Positions 16,052 to 24,654 of a stretch of DNA of 64,000 nt are shown here, one piece after another; positions within the stretch are counted from its first letter, which is position 1; each line of letters begins with the position of its first letter. The stretch spans positions 1 through 64,000 of the forward strand of contig CAZGXI010000024.1 of assembly GCA_964529715.1 (NCBI GenBank). The letters run 5' to 3'. A program made the translations under genes and the position numbers. This DNA comes from CAZGXI01 sp964529715 (GTDB lineage Bacteria; Chloroflexota; Anaerolineae; Aggregatilineales; Ch27). A model generated the notes under the pieces. That model saw nothing but the letters and a program-made list of their open reading frames with translations. It was not told the origin of the DNA and did not search any database.

Positions 16052-16981
16052 CTACTCCGGCAACTCCTTCGGCGGCGGCGGGATCATGCCCTGGATGTCG
16101 GTCAGGCCGATGCCGGGATACCACTCGTCCGGGTAGGAGTCGGCGGCGCGGGTGAGTTGTAGGCCGCCCAGGTCGCGGGCGATCACCTCGGCCATGTGCG
16201 GACGCACCCAGATCACGCTGTCGAGCTGCACGGCGCGCGCGCCCTGCTCGATGAAGTCCCGCGCGTCTTGGGGGCTGTGAATGCCGCCTGCGCCGATGAC
16301 CGGGAGCGCGTCTTTGCCCAGCGCCTGAATCACCTGGCCTACCGTGCGTAGCGCCAGCGGCTTGACCAGCGGCCCGAACACCCGCCCGTTGATCAGCCGC
16401 CCGCTCAGAGGATCGCGGGCCACGCCGCGCGGCGGCGCGCCGACCACGATGGCCCCGGCTCCCGTCCGCGCGACGATGGGGGCGAGTTCGATGGCCTGTT
16501 CCAGCGGCAGGCGCACCAGCAGCGGCAGTTGCGTCCCGGCCAGCGCCGCCTGGATCAGCGCCTGGGCTTCCTCGGCGGTGACGCGGTGGTGCAGGCCCAG
16601 TTCGATCCCTGCGACGGCGGTGCAAGCGTCCAGCGCGCGGGCGCAGCGTTCGACTTCCGTCGGGTGGGTCGCCAGCACGTGCACGATCACCGGCGCGGCG
16701 CTGTTCCGCCACACGCTGGCGTATTCCTTGATCACTTTGTTCACGCCGGGGTTGGGCATCCCGGTGTGCATCAGCACGCCGCCGGGCAAGGGGACGACAT
16801 GCGCGCCCCTGGCCGCCTGACGTGGCTTGAGCGTCACCGGGTCGGTGACGATGGCTCCCCACTTGTCCGACTTGATCAGTTTGTCGTAGCGGTCGCCGTA
16901 GCCGACCGTGCCCGCTGCGGGCATCACCGGGCAGTCGAGGATCAGGCTGTGCTTACCGGGCCGCGTCAGTTCGAGGGACAT
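16052..16981 (-). CDS. Dihydroorotate dehydrogenase-like FMN enzyme
   Basis: This 309-residue TIM-barrel protein has the class 1 DHOD layout: PVMPAAGTVGYG at the start, then ELGLHH, a LVRLP strand, AGAIVVGAPPRG, LALRTVGQVIQAL and VIGAGGIHSPQDARDFI. The last is the FMN phosphate-binding region of class 1 DHOD enzymes. The usual substrate-contacting NxSCPN segment is not seen, and GIELGLHH stands in its place. It may therefore oxidise another substrate. Start is ATG 16981, seven bases after AGGAG; a 10-residue longer form is possible. No other pyrimidine gene is nearby. Confidence 0.72.
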   Translation of the reverse strand: MSLELTRPGKHSLILDCPVMPAAGTVGYGDRYDKLIKSDKWGAIVTDPVTLKPRQAARGAHVVPLPGGVLMHTGMPNPGVNKVIKEYASVWRNSAAPVIVHVLATHPTEVERCARALDACTAVAGIELGLHHRVTAEEAQALIQAALAGTQLPLLVRLPLEQAIELAPIVARTGAGAIVVGAPPRGVARDPLSGRLINGRVFGPLVKPLALRTVGQVIQALGKDALPVIGAGGIHSPQDARDFIEQGARAVQLDSVIWVRPHMAEVIARDLGGLQLTRAADSYPDEWYPGIGLTDIQGMIPPPPKELPE

Positions 16982-17059
16982 GGGGGACTCCTGATTCAAG
17001 GGTATACACATTCATTGTAAACAGAGAGTTAGATATAAACCAGTCAGGAAGGAAATCAC

Positions 17060-17087
17060 TTGATTTAGCCTATGTGTGTTTTACGAT
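17060..17087 (+). promoter_or_regulatory. Sigma-70-like promoter for lipoprotein gene
   Basis: TTGATT (17060-17065) and TACGAT (17082-17087) are 16 bases apart in an AT-rich interval. The ATG at 17127 with AAGGGAA upstream follows 40 bases later. Confidence 0.35.
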
Positions 17088-17126
17088 ACATTTAAGACGT
17101 TTTACTGGTTTGCAAGGGAACTTGGC

Positions 17127-18224
17127 ATGAGCAGTCATCTTCAGGGTTCCCCCAAGACAAAGGCATGTTTGTCGATTTGTCTGATTTATCTGGCGCTTGT
17201 TTCCGTATCTTGCGCTTCTCCTTTAGACGGCCCGTTACCGACACCCAGTGGGCGTGGTACACCATTGCCTCCAACGAACTATAACGGGCAGTACATTTTG
17301 ATTCGTCTCTATTCTATAACAGTTAACCGATTGCCCGTTGATGTTCTTGATGGAGATCGGGCGCAGTTAGAGTTTTTTGTTTTTTTGACGGATGGAAACC
17401 TTGTTTCAGACCGTTGGGAAGCATTTCCTCAGGGCTATTATGATGTTCGCGCCGGGAGCGTTGTTCAGCTTCATGGGGCGTCGGGTCCGTATTTTGCCGA
17501 CGAATTGACCTCTGACACCGTGTATGTCTGGTTCTTGGCTGTCGATTCTGATGAGATTAATCAATTGGTAGAATGGGGTGTCTCAAACACCATCGATTAT
17601 GCACTAGATTCCTTCAAGGAAGAGGTTGCCCGAAGAGGCGGACAAGTAGCAACGAGGTGGAATCCCTGGATTTGGATTCTCGGTGAAGCTGTGGATATAG
17701 TAACCGATGTCTGGCAGACTGAAGACTTGATCGGACAACAGGTAATAACCCTATCGAGTGCAGAGAATTGGAACGTAGGGCACTATTCTGGACCGTCGGA
17801 CGATAACGGAATTACTTTGAATTATGAGGTTGTACGTTGCAGTCAGGAACAAGTGGTTCCAGACAATCAAGAACAAGGATCGGGTCATGCATATTTTGAT
17901 GACAGTGGCGGCGACTACCCCACTCGTTGCGCTCAGTCACTAACAACGCGCCTGCATCTGAATGGACGTGGACGCACTATTTTGCTTGTTCGCTTGAGCG
18001 AATCCCCGACTGCCGTTAATGGTACTAGTCTTGCAGTAGGTACTGATTTCCGGGTTATTGGAGGGCCGGTTTGTGCATTTTCAGAGGGCAGACCTGGGAA
18101 CGCGCAGATGTTATGGTGGCAGGTTGAACTACTTGAGGGAACGGCGCGTGGGCGTATTGGTTGGATCCCTGAGAGCGGCCTGGATAGGTCAGGCCGTTTA
18201 GTATACAATGTCATGCCGGAGTAG
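17127..18224 (+). CDS. Predicted lipoprotein with C-terminal SH3-like segment, unknown function
   Basis: This 365-residue protein has a signal peptide that ends in a plausible lipobox (LVSVSC, residues about 25-30). A Pro/Thr linker follows (LPTPSGRGTPLPPT). The middle is an unrecognised beta-rich region with a Trp-rich stretch (RWNPWIWILGEAVDI). The last 60 residues (GTDFRVIGG, MLWWQVELL, RIGWIPES) look like a bacterial SH3b domain with the closing GWIP element. Start is taken at ATG 17127, with AAGGGAA upstream, rather than the in-frame ATG at 17076. The gene is visibly richer in A and T than its neighbours and uses many AT-ending codons, suggesting separate origin. I do not recognise the main domain. 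Confidence 0.7.
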   Translation: MSSHLQGSPKTKACLSICLIYLALVSVSCASPLDGPLPTPSGRGTPLPPTNYNGQYILIRLYSITVNRLPVDVLDGDRAQLEFFVFLTDGNLVSDRWEAFPQGYYDVRAGSVVQLHGASGPYFADELTSDTVYVWFLAVDSDEINQLVEWGVSNTIDYALDSFKEEVARRGGQVATRWNPWIWILGEAVDIVTDVWQTEDLIGQQVITLSSAENWNVGHYSGPSDDNGITLNYEVVRCSQEQVVPDNQEQGSGHAYFDDSGGDYPTRCAQSLTTRLHLNGRGRTILLVRLSESPTAVNGTSLAVGTDFRVIGGPVCAFSEGRPGNAQMLWWQVELLEGTARGRIGWIPESGLDRSGRLVYNVMPE

Positions 18225-18302
18225 TTTTGTACAAATTGACATATTCTGCCGACCCCAATCGTCATTGCTTACTATGAGAAGAGTATTGAGGGGTGAGGTC
18301 GC

Positions 18303-18557
18303 GTGGACGCGAGACTGACATTGACCTACGACCGTGCGGCAGACATCCTCTACATCAACAAGCGCGCGCCGTATGCCGAGCAGGGGTCGGAAGAATTGGG
18401 CGACGACGTTATTGCCCGGTTGAACCCGACGACAGGCGAGATCGAAAACCTGGAAGTGCTTTTCTTCTCAACCCGGTTGCTCCGTAGCACCCTGATTGAA
18501 CTGCCGGTTGAGGCGGACCTGCGCCTGGTTGTCTGGGCGCGCTGGTGGCAACTGTAA
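18303..18557 (+). CDS. DUF2283 family protein
   Basis: This 84-residue protein carries the DUF2283 pattern. LTYDRAADILYI opens it, then VIARLNPTTGEIENLEVL in the position where family members read xxxxDxxGxIxGIEIL. The function of the family is unknown. The start is GTG 18303, after GGGGTGAGG. It ends two bases before the next gene, so both are surely co-transcribed. A second DUF2283 protein lies at 30373. Compared with that one, this copy has a longer C-terminal tail (residues 60-84). Confidence 0.75.
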   Translation: MDARLTLTYDRAADILYINKRAPYAEQGSEELGDDVIARLNPTTGEIENLEVLFFSTRLLRSTLIELPVEADLRLVVWARWWQL

Positions 18558-18559
18558 CC

Positions 18560-20299
18560 ATGCAAACCCTGGAACGCACGCTGCGCGACTACGACCTGGA
18601 ACTGCTGGCGGTTATTGCCGACCGTTGGGACGTGGACCTGGCTTCCCACAGCGTCACCGACGCGGTGCAAACCCTGGCGCAGGCCATGCTCGATGAGCAG
18701 GCCGCCGCCGATACCTGGGATCGCCTGGACGATGCCCAGCGCGGCGCGCTGCAAACCCTGCTCGGCTCCGGCGGCGCGATGTCTGCCGCGATGTTCGCCC
18801 GGCTGTTCGGCCCGATCCGGGAGATGGGGCCGGGCCGCCTGGAGCGCGAAAAGCCCTACCTCAACCCGGTCAGCGTGGCGGAGGCGCTTTACTATCGCGG
18901 CCTGATCGCGCGCGGCTTCGACGAGGCTGCCGCCGGGCCGCAGCCAGTGATCTACGTCCCGGCAGACCTGGCGCGCATCTTGCCGACGCATCACACCGGC
19001 TTCGACCTGACCGCCGAAGAAGACGAGGAGTTCATCGACGAAGATGAGGAAGAACCCGCCTGGGGTGTCGTTGCCGGGCAGCCGGATGAGATCACCCAGG
19101 CCAACACGACCATTGTCGATGACTTGACCACGCTGCTGGCCTATCTCCAGGTGGCGACGGTCGAATGGAAAGAGGGCGATGGCGCGCTGCCGTCGGGCCA
19201 CGTCAATGCCCTGACCCCCTTCCTGCTGACTCCCGGCGAGAATCGGCTCGCTCTGCTTGTAGGACTGGCGCACTCGCTGATGCTGGTCGCGCCGCGCGAG
19301 GGGCTGCTCAAGCCGCTCAGCCCGAATGCCCGCCGCTGGTTAGAAGCGCCGCGCGGCGAGCAAGTGCGTCTGCTGGCAGTGGCCTGGCGGGAAAGCACCC
19401 TGTACAACGAACTGCACTTTTTGCCCGGCCTGATTGTCGAAAGCGCCGCCAACGATCCGCGTCTGGCCCGCCAGGTGACGCTTAGGGCGCTGGAGGCCCT
19501 GCGGCCTGACTCCTGGTGGCTGGTGGAGCAGGTGATCACGGAGATCAAGGAGGTCGAGCCGGACTTCCAGCGGCCTGGCGGCGACTACGAAAGCTGGTAT
19601 ATCCGCACGTCTGAGAGCGGCGAATATCTGATGGGCTTCGGCGCGTGGGATTCGGTCGATGGCGCGATGCTGCGCTTTATTCTCACCGGGCCGCTGCACT
19701 GGCTGGGGTTGGCCGATCTGGGTCGCTACGCCGGGCAGACGCTCGGCCATTTGAACGCCTACGGGCGCGCCCTGATCGGCGGCGGCGAGTGGCCTTCTCC
19801 GCCTGAAGCCGGAGAGACGGTCGCGCTCAGGCCAGACGGGATCGCCGAGGTTTCGCGCAAGCTCAGCCGCTACGACCGCTTCCAACTGGCCCGTTTTACC
19901 GAATGGCTCGGCGTCGAACCGGCTTACCGCTACCGCATCTCGCCGCGCGGGCTGCGCCGCGCCGGGGCGCAGGGCATTCAGGCAGAGCACATCCGGGCCT
20001 TTTTGACGCGCACAACTAGAGCCGACCTGCCGCAGACGGTCGAAACGCTGTTGGAGCGGTGGGATCAGGCCGCCGAGGCAGAAGCCAGCATCGAGCGCCT
20101 GTCGGTGCTGCGCATGACTTCGTCCGGCGCGCTGGACGCCGTGCTGAATGAGCCTGCGTTGCGCCGCTACCTGGGCGCGCGCCTGGGGCCAGAAGCCGTG
20201 ATCGTGCGGCCTGGCCAGGCGGCGGCGCTGCTGCAAGCCCTGGCAGAGCGGGGCATCTTTGCCGACGCCCCGGCTCTGGATGAGGATCAGTCCGCCTGA
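18560..20299 (+). CDS. Helicase-associated (XPB/Ssl2 C-terminal-like) domain protein
   Basis: This 579-residue protein has no ATPase motifs. The N-terminal part (1-130) is helical, with LDDAQRGALQTLLGSGG, a winged-helix-like element, and LNPVSVAEALYYRGLI. An acidic linker follows (EEDEEFIDEDEEEP, about 152-165). Residues about 420-575, including FQLARFTEWLG, RISPRGLRRAGAQGI and the ending IVRPGQAAALLQALAE, resemble the helicase-associated PF13625-type region of bacterial XPB-like helicases, here without the helicase. The ATG at 18560 is two bases after the preceding stop. A role in DNA binding or transcription-coupled repair is inference only. Confidence 0.55.
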   Translation: MQTLERTLRDYDLELLAVIADRWDVDLASHSVTDAVQTLAQAMLDEQAAADTWDRLDDAQRGALQTLLGSGGAMSAAMFARLFGPIREMGPGRLEREKPYLNPVSVAEALYYRGLIARGFDEAAAGPQPVIYVPADLARILPTHHTGFDLTAEEDEEFIDEDEEEPAWGVVAGQPDEITQANTTIVDDLTTLLAYLQVATVEWKEGDGALPSGHVNALTPFLLTPGENRLALLVGLAHSLMLVAPREGLLKPLSPNARRWLEAPRGEQVRLLAVAWRESTLYNELHFLPGLIVESAANDPRLARQVTLRALEALRPDSWWLVEQVITEIKEVEPDFQRPGGDYESWYIRTSESGEYLMGFGAWDSVDGAMLRFILTGPLHWLGLADLGRYAGQTLGHLNAYGRALIGGGEWPSPPEAGETVALRPDGIAEVSRKLSRYDRFQLARFTEWLGVEPAYRYRISPRGLRRAGAQGIQAEHIRAFLTRTTRADLPQTVETLLERWDQAAEAEASIERLSVLRMTSSGALDAVLNEPALRRYLGARLGPEAVIVRPGQAAALLQALAERGIFADAPALDEDQSA

Positions 20300-20305
20300 G
20301 GTGGC

Positions 20306-20680
20306 CTATTCGACCGTGATCACACAGGTATCCGTATCGACCGTGCCCGGCCCGGCGCGCAGGTTAACCGTACTGCTGGCGGTGACGGTGCAGGCGTCAG
20401 AGAGGATGCTGCTCTGTCCCATGATCTGGATGGCGGCCTGGGTAGTGATGCCGGCGGTCTCCGGTACGGGGACGATCTGCGAGGCGGCGTCCACGCGGGT
20501 GTGGCCGTAGCAGGCCTCGTCGCGCCCCAGCCCGGCGCAGGACGTATCCACTGCTGCCAGCGCCGCCTCGGCCACTGTCTGGCAGGCGCCGCTGCCCTGG
20601 GCGGCGGTGGGCGATCCCGGCGTCAGGGCCAGGACGGCGATTAAAAGCGCCAACACAGACAGGTTTTTCCACTGAGACAT
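20306..20680 (-). CDS. Short exported paralogue A, internally deleted
   Basis: This 124-residue exported protein has a signal peptide (residues 1-27, NLSVLALLIAVLALTPGSP). It then begins the N-module of the neighbouring family (ACQTVAEAALAAVDTSCAG, RDEACYGHTRVDA). Immediately after RVDA it jumps to ASQIVPVPETAG, which in paralogue C lies more than 200 residues further on, and then to the start of an SH3-like segment (CTVTASSTVNLRAGPG) that is cut short. It therefore looks like an internal deletion between two copies of CGTCCACGCGG. It keeps an intact frame, start and stop. Whether it is functional is unknown. It is convergent with the helicase-associated gene (6 bases). Confidence 0.65.
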   Translation of the reverse strand: MSQWKNLSVLALLIAVLALTPGSPTAAQGSGACQTVAEAALAAVDTSCAGLGRDEACYGHTRVDAASQIVPVPETAGITTQAAIQIMGQSSILSDACTVTASSTVNLRAGPGTVDTDTCVITVE

Positions 20681-20711
20681 TATCTTTTCCTTGATCAGCC
20701 AGGTCTTTCGC

Positions 20712-22460
20712 CTATTCCGGCATACAGAGCGCGCTGCACCCGTCGTTGTCGATCAGATTGCCGTCGTCACATAGTTCTCCCGGCTCAATGATTTCGTTGC
20801 CGCAGACAGACGCAGGCGGGCCACCGCAGTCCCCGGCGCAGTTGACGGCGTCTTCGCCATCTTCGCAAAGCGCATTGCCGCAGAACGGTTCCGGCAGAAG
20901 ACAGTCCACCGGGCAGGTAATGGCCGTTTCGCCCAGCGCCAGATCGCAGAAGGTGTCGCCACACAACTCGCCGAGGCAGTCCACCGGGCAGGTAATGGCC
21001 GTTTCGCCCAGCGCCAGATCACAGAGGGTGTCGCCGCAGGTCGGTATGGGGCAGTCTATGGGGCAGACGAACGCGCTCTCGTTTACGTCGCAAATGCCGT
21101 TGCCGCAGAACGCACCGGTGCAATCCAGTGGACAGCTTGTCGCGTCCTCATCCGCTTCGCAGATACCGTTGCCGCAAGTCAGTTCAAGACAGTCTACCGG
21201 GCAGGTGATGGCGTTCTCGCCTAGCGCCAGATCGCAGAGGGTGTCGCCGCAGGCCTCCAGACTCGGTTCGCCCATGCCGGGTAACAGGTTCTCCGGCGGT
21301 TCGTAGAAGGTCACGTCCAGGTCCTCCAGGGGGACGCCGGGGTCTGCGATCAGGTCGCCGTCGATGGCGTTCTGGTACGCCTGGGCGATGATCGCGGCGA
21401 CAGCTTCCGTGTCTGTCAGGGGGATTACCGTCGAGGATGAGTCGATCAGCCCGTCGGCGTTCAGCGTCACGGCCAGCGATTCGCCTGCTGCATTCAGCCG
21501 GATCGACGGGCCGCCGGGAAGACTCACATAGAGCCGACCCTCGATCAGGCTGACGACCAGCACCGTATCCTGCGAATCGGCGATGTCTGCTGCGATGTTG
21601 CCCTGGGCGGTCGTCAGGATGATCGTCGAGCCGAGGCGGATGTCCAGCCCGTTGACGTTGAGGGCCACCGGCAGGCCGTCTGGACTCTGTACCACCAGCG
21701 CGTCAGGGGCCTCGCGGCAGACTGGGTCGCCCATGCCGGTGGTGAAGTAGAACGCCTGCATCGGGCCGTAGCGCGGCGGCGTGTTCGGGCCAAACGTGAT
21801 CGGCAGGTCTACCAGGGCGTCGGTGACTTCTATCAGGTCGGCGAAAACCCAGGCCCGCCCGCCATTGTCTTGCAAGACCTCGTACCAGTCGCCTGCCTCG
21901 TTCACGCCGACCAAGTGCAGTTCCGTCCCGGCGGGCACGCTGCCGACCACGTTGGCGCGGGTGCTCGGTCGGCTGCGCAGGTTGGCGGGCACAGCAGCGA
22001 CCGCCGCGATGGGCGTCACGGGCGGGGCGGCTTCTTCTGGCGAGACGGCGTTTTCCAGCACGGCGTCGCCCATCAGCAGAAAGGTGACGGCCTGCCCCGG
22101 CATCGTCTCCGGCACGTTGGCCCGCACGTTAAGTATGGCTACTCCCCACAGCCTGTTGGCCAGGTCCAGCGGCGCGGTGGCGAGGGATTGCAGGTCGAGC
22201 AGGGGAACCCGGTCTGACGGCGCGCTGAAAGCCAGGTCGTCGCGCGCTTCCCAAAAAACGGCGTCCACGCGGTCGTTGCCGTAGCAGGCTTCGTCTCGGT
22301 TCAAGCCGGCGCAGGCCTGCCCGGCAGCCTCCAACGCCGCCCGGACCAGCGCCGGGCAGGCATCGTTGCCGGTTTGGGCGATGCCAGGCGTTCCCGGTGT
22401 CATGAGAGCGATTACGAGAATCGTCGAAAGTAACGAACTGAAAATTCCCAGACGCCGCAT
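20712..22460 (-). CDS. Exported multidomain paralogue B with Cys-rich C-terminus
   Basis: This 582-residue protein has a signal peptide (about 1-29). N-module (about 33-135): ACPALVRAALEAAGQACAG, RDEACYGNDRVDA, FLLMGDAVLENAVSPEE. SH3b domain (about 155-215): ANLRSRPSTRANVVGSVPAG and WYEVL. Middle module (about 222-400): PRYGPMQAFYFTTG, CREAPDALVVQSPDG and GSTIILTT, with a FecR-like beta pattern. The C-terminus (about 405-582) has at least six CGNxxCxxxExxxxCPxDC repeats and a final CGNEIIEPGELCDDGN repeat of the type common in secreted myxobacterial proteins. No catalytic site is seen. It is probably extracellular, binding or adhesive. It is followed by paralogue A, and precedes nothing else recognisable on its strand. 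Confidence 0.8.
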   Translation of the reverse strand: MRRLGIFSSLLSTILVIALMTPGTPGIAQTGNDACPALVRAALEAAGQACAGLNRDEACYGNDRVDAVFWEARDDLAFSAPSDRVPLLDLQSLATAPLDLANRLWGVAILNVRANVPETMPGQAVTFLLMGDAVLENAVSPEEAAPPVTPIAAVAAVPANLRSRPSTRANVVGSVPAGTELHLVGVNEAGDWYEVLQDNGGRAWVFADLIEVTDALVDLPITFGPNTPPRYGPMQAFYFTTGMGDPVCREAPDALVVQSPDGLPVALNVNGLDIRLGSTIILTTAQGNIAADIADSQDTVLVVSLIEGRLYVSLPGGPSIRLNAAGESLAVTLNADGLIDSSSTVIPLTDTEAVAAIIAQAYQNAIDGDLIADPGVPLEDLDVTFYEPPENLLPGMGEPSLEACGDTLCDLALGENAITCPVDCLELTCGNGICEADEDATSCPLDCTGAFCGNGICDVNESAFVCPIDCPIPTCGDTLCDLALGETAITCPVDCLGELCGDTFCDLALGETAITCPVDCLLPEPFCGNALCEDGEDAVNCAGDCGGPPASVCGNEIIEPGELCDDGNLIDNDGCSALCMPE

Positions 22461-22476
22461 GACACATACCCCCTAT

Positions 22477-23961
22477 CTAGTCGGCCTCGACAATAAAGGT
22501 GCAGGCGCGGGCGTTGCCGCTGCCCCAGCCGCCGGAGACGGTGTGTGTGCCCGGCGTGGCGACCCATTCGTAGCGCCCATCGTTGGTGTACCAACCCTCC
22601 GAAGCCCAGAAGATGCCGGTGATGTAGATGGGCAGCGGTGTGCCGTCCAGGGTGATCCAGGGCGGGCCTGCTTCGGCTTCGCGCGCCTGCTGCTCCTCGA
22701 CCGTCGCCGAGCCGCAGCAGCCGGTGGCGAACCGGATGATCTCCCCGGCCACGATGCGACTGGGGTCGCCTATGATACCCGTGCAGTCGTTGATCAGGTA
22801 GTGCCGGACCTGACCGCCGTCGTCTCCGCCATTTCCACTACCGCCGCCACCGGGATCGTCCACGATCTCGACCGAGGCGCAGTCGCCTGATGCGCGCACG
22901 AGGTCGGCGCGCACCCAGCCGCCGCGCGCCAGCCGCCACCATTCTGTCCCGTCCGGGCTGATGGTCTTGCCGTTGGGCATGGCCGTTTCGCCCGCCGCTA
23001 TCTGGCCCACGACCGGATAGGACGTGTTTGGCCCGCCGCGCACGTTGACGGTGCGGCTTGCCGACAGGACGCAGTTGCTGCCGCCCGCGCCGGGAACAGG
23101 CCAGGCGGCGCAAACGGCGGGGTCGAAGCCGGGGAATCCGAGGTAGCCGAACGGTCCGCAGGCGGCCTGCATCACCGTAGCGGCGCTTTCCGGCGCAGGG
23201 ACGATCTGGGAGGCGACGTCCACGCGGCCCGCCGCGTTGAGGGTGATGGCGAAGGCGGCGGGCTGGCCAGCGGCTGTCGTCAGGTCAACCGGCGCGCCGT
23301 TGACGTTCGTCTGCAAATGCCCGTCCAGCAGCACGACGACCATGACGGGCTGGCCATCGATCTGCGCCAGGAAGAGAACCACCGTCGATCCGATCTGCAT
23401 GTCAAGGTCGTTGATGCGCAGGGTCACGGGCGCGCCCTGCGGACTCTGGACGGCCAGCGCGTCCGGCGCTTCGGTGCATTGCGGCGCATCCAGGCCGGTG
23501 GTGAAGTAGAAGGCCTGCATCGGGCCGAGGGCGGGGTCGCCCGGCGCGACGGCGTTCTCGATCTGCGCGCTGCCCATCAGCAGAAAGGTGACGTTCTGGC
23601 CCGGCATGGTGTCGGGCAGGTTGGCGCGCAGGCTCATCACCGCCACGCCCCAGGTTCCGCTGGCGGCGTCGAGCGGGGCGGTGGCGAGGGCCTGCACGTC
23701 GGCCAGGGGCACGCGGTCGGCGGGGGCGTCGAAGTCGGCGGGGTCGCGTGGCTGGCGGAAGGCTGCGTCCACGCGGGTGTGGCCGTAGCAGGCTTCGTCG
23801 CGCCCCAGCCCGGCGCAGGACGTATCCACTGTTGTCAGCGCCGCCTGCACGATGGATGGACAGACGTTGCCCCCGTCCTGGGCGGCAGCAGATTGCATGG
23901 ACGCCGTCAGGCTGATTAGCAGGACAAGACACACTAGAATCAGAGACAATCGATGCGACAT
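22477..23961 (-). CDS. Exported multidomain paralogue C with SH3b domain
   Basis: This 494-residue protein has a signal peptide (1-28). N-module: VCPSIVQAALTTVDTSC, RDEACYGHTRVDAAF, FLLMGSAQIENAVAPGD. It has no SH3b between N- and middle modules. Middle module: GPMQAFYFTTGLDAP, CTEAPDALAVQSPQG, then RVDVASQIVPAPES. An SH3b domain follows (about 305-370, CVLSASRTVNVRGGPN, WWRLARGGWVRADL). A Gly-rich linker leads to a unique C-terminal domain (about 385-494, HYLINDCTG, FATGCCGSATVEE, and a beta-rich end with Trp residues). The domain order differs from B and D. It lies 16 bases upstream of paralogue B in the same direction. Confidence 0.8.
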   Translation of the reverse strand: MSHRLSLILVCLVLLISLTASMQSAAAQDGGNVCPSIVQAALTTVDTSCAGLGRDEACYGHTRVDAAFRQPRDPADFDAPADRVPLADVQALATAPLDAASGTWGVAVMSLRANLPDTMPGQNVTFLLMGSAQIENAVAPGDPALGPMQAFYFTTGLDAPQCTEAPDALAVQSPQGAPVTLRINDLDMQIGSTVVLFLAQIDGQPVMVVVLLDGHLQTNVNGAPVDLTTAAGQPAAFAITLNAAGRVDVASQIVPAPESAATVMQAACGPFGYLGFPGFDPAVCAAWPVPGAGGSNCVLSASRTVNVRGGPNTSYPVVGQIAAGETAMPNGKTISPDGTEWWRLARGGWVRADLVRASGDCASVEIVDDPGGGGSGNGGDDGGQVRHYLINDCTGIIGDPSRIVAGEIIRFATGCCGSATVEEQQAREAEAGPPWITLDGTPLPIYITGIFWASEGWYTNDGRYEWVATPGTHTVSGGWGSGNARACTFIVEAD

Positions 23962-24096
23962 TTTCCCCCCATATCTGTTGGGCCGAACGCGGGTGTGCGG
24001 TTGAAGACCGGCGCGGTTGTGACCGGATGGCTGCGGCGGTGAAAGTGCAGTGTATGCCTGTATAATACGCTAAAACCACCATCCAGAGCCAGAGAG

Positions 24097-24582
24097 ATGA
24101 GAGTCCCACCCGCTGCCCTGCTGACCCATTTCGCCTATGCCTTTCCCGGTGTGCAGCCGTCCGTCGTGACCACCGGCCCCGGCGGGCGCGTCTGGATCGC
24201 CGCCGCGCCGAACGGAATCCGCGTGGTGAACCTGGTCGCGCCGGACCTGGACGCGCATGTGGCTTTTCGCCTGAGCACCCCCGGCGAAGCGCCGCGCCGC
24301 ACCGACGTGATCGGGATGCCGCTGCCGCCCTGGGCGCTGTACGTGGCGGCGGTAGGCTGGGGGTGGGCCGCGCAGGGCCACACCGTGCCCGGCCTGGACG
24401 CCGTGATCCTGGCCGAACAGGGCGTGCGGGAAGGCTTTGTGTGGGAGACCGGGCTGGCGTTCGCCGTCGCCTGGCAGGATGTGGGCGGCTGGCCGACTCC
24501 GCCCGGCGGCCTGCTGGGGTTGCTGATGCACCTGGGCGGCTATTTTTACCGGGAAGCGTTCAGCGAGCCGGATGAGGGCTAG
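24097..24582 (+). CDS. Conserved-looking hypothetical protein
   Basis: This 161-residue protein has no signal peptide or clear membrane helix. It reads PNGIRVVNLVAPDLDAHVAFRL near residues 38-58 and contains PGLDAVILAEQGVREGF. It has no motif I can assign. It sits on the plus strand between paralogues C and D, which face the other way, so it interrupts the array. Its upstream region shares AT-rich DNA with the start of paralogue C. A perfect ten-base hairpin follows at 24597. Codon usage looks like that of the neighbours. I do not recognise the family. Confidence 0.6.
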   Translation: MRVPPAALLTHFAYAFPGVQPSVVTTGPGGRVWIAAAPNGIRVVNLVAPDLDAHVAFRLSTPGEAPRRTDVIGMPLPPWALYVAAVGWGWAAQGHTVPGLDAVILAEQGVREGFVWETGLAFAVAWQDVGGWPTPPGGLLGLLMHLGGYFYREAFSEPDEG

Positions 24583-24596
24583 GCAAATGCAACGAC

Positions 24597-24627
24597 GGGG
24601 GCAGGACAGGCCATAACGTCCTGCCCC
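24597..24627. terminator. Hairpin between convergent genes
   Basis: GGGGCAGGAC pairs perfectly with GTCCTGCCCC across an eight to ten-base loop. It sits between the stop at 24582 and the convergent stop at 24655. It lacks a T run, so terminator function is likely but unproven. Confidence 0.55.
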
Positions 24628-24654
24628 GTGCGTCTGGTTTGCTGCCGCCGACGC

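Noticed and set aside
20746..21306. A 186-residue plus-strand frame within paralogue B rich in Ser and Gln repeats.
   Set aside because: It is the antisense of the Cys-rich repeats; no ribosome site or signal, and the opposite strand is clearly coding.
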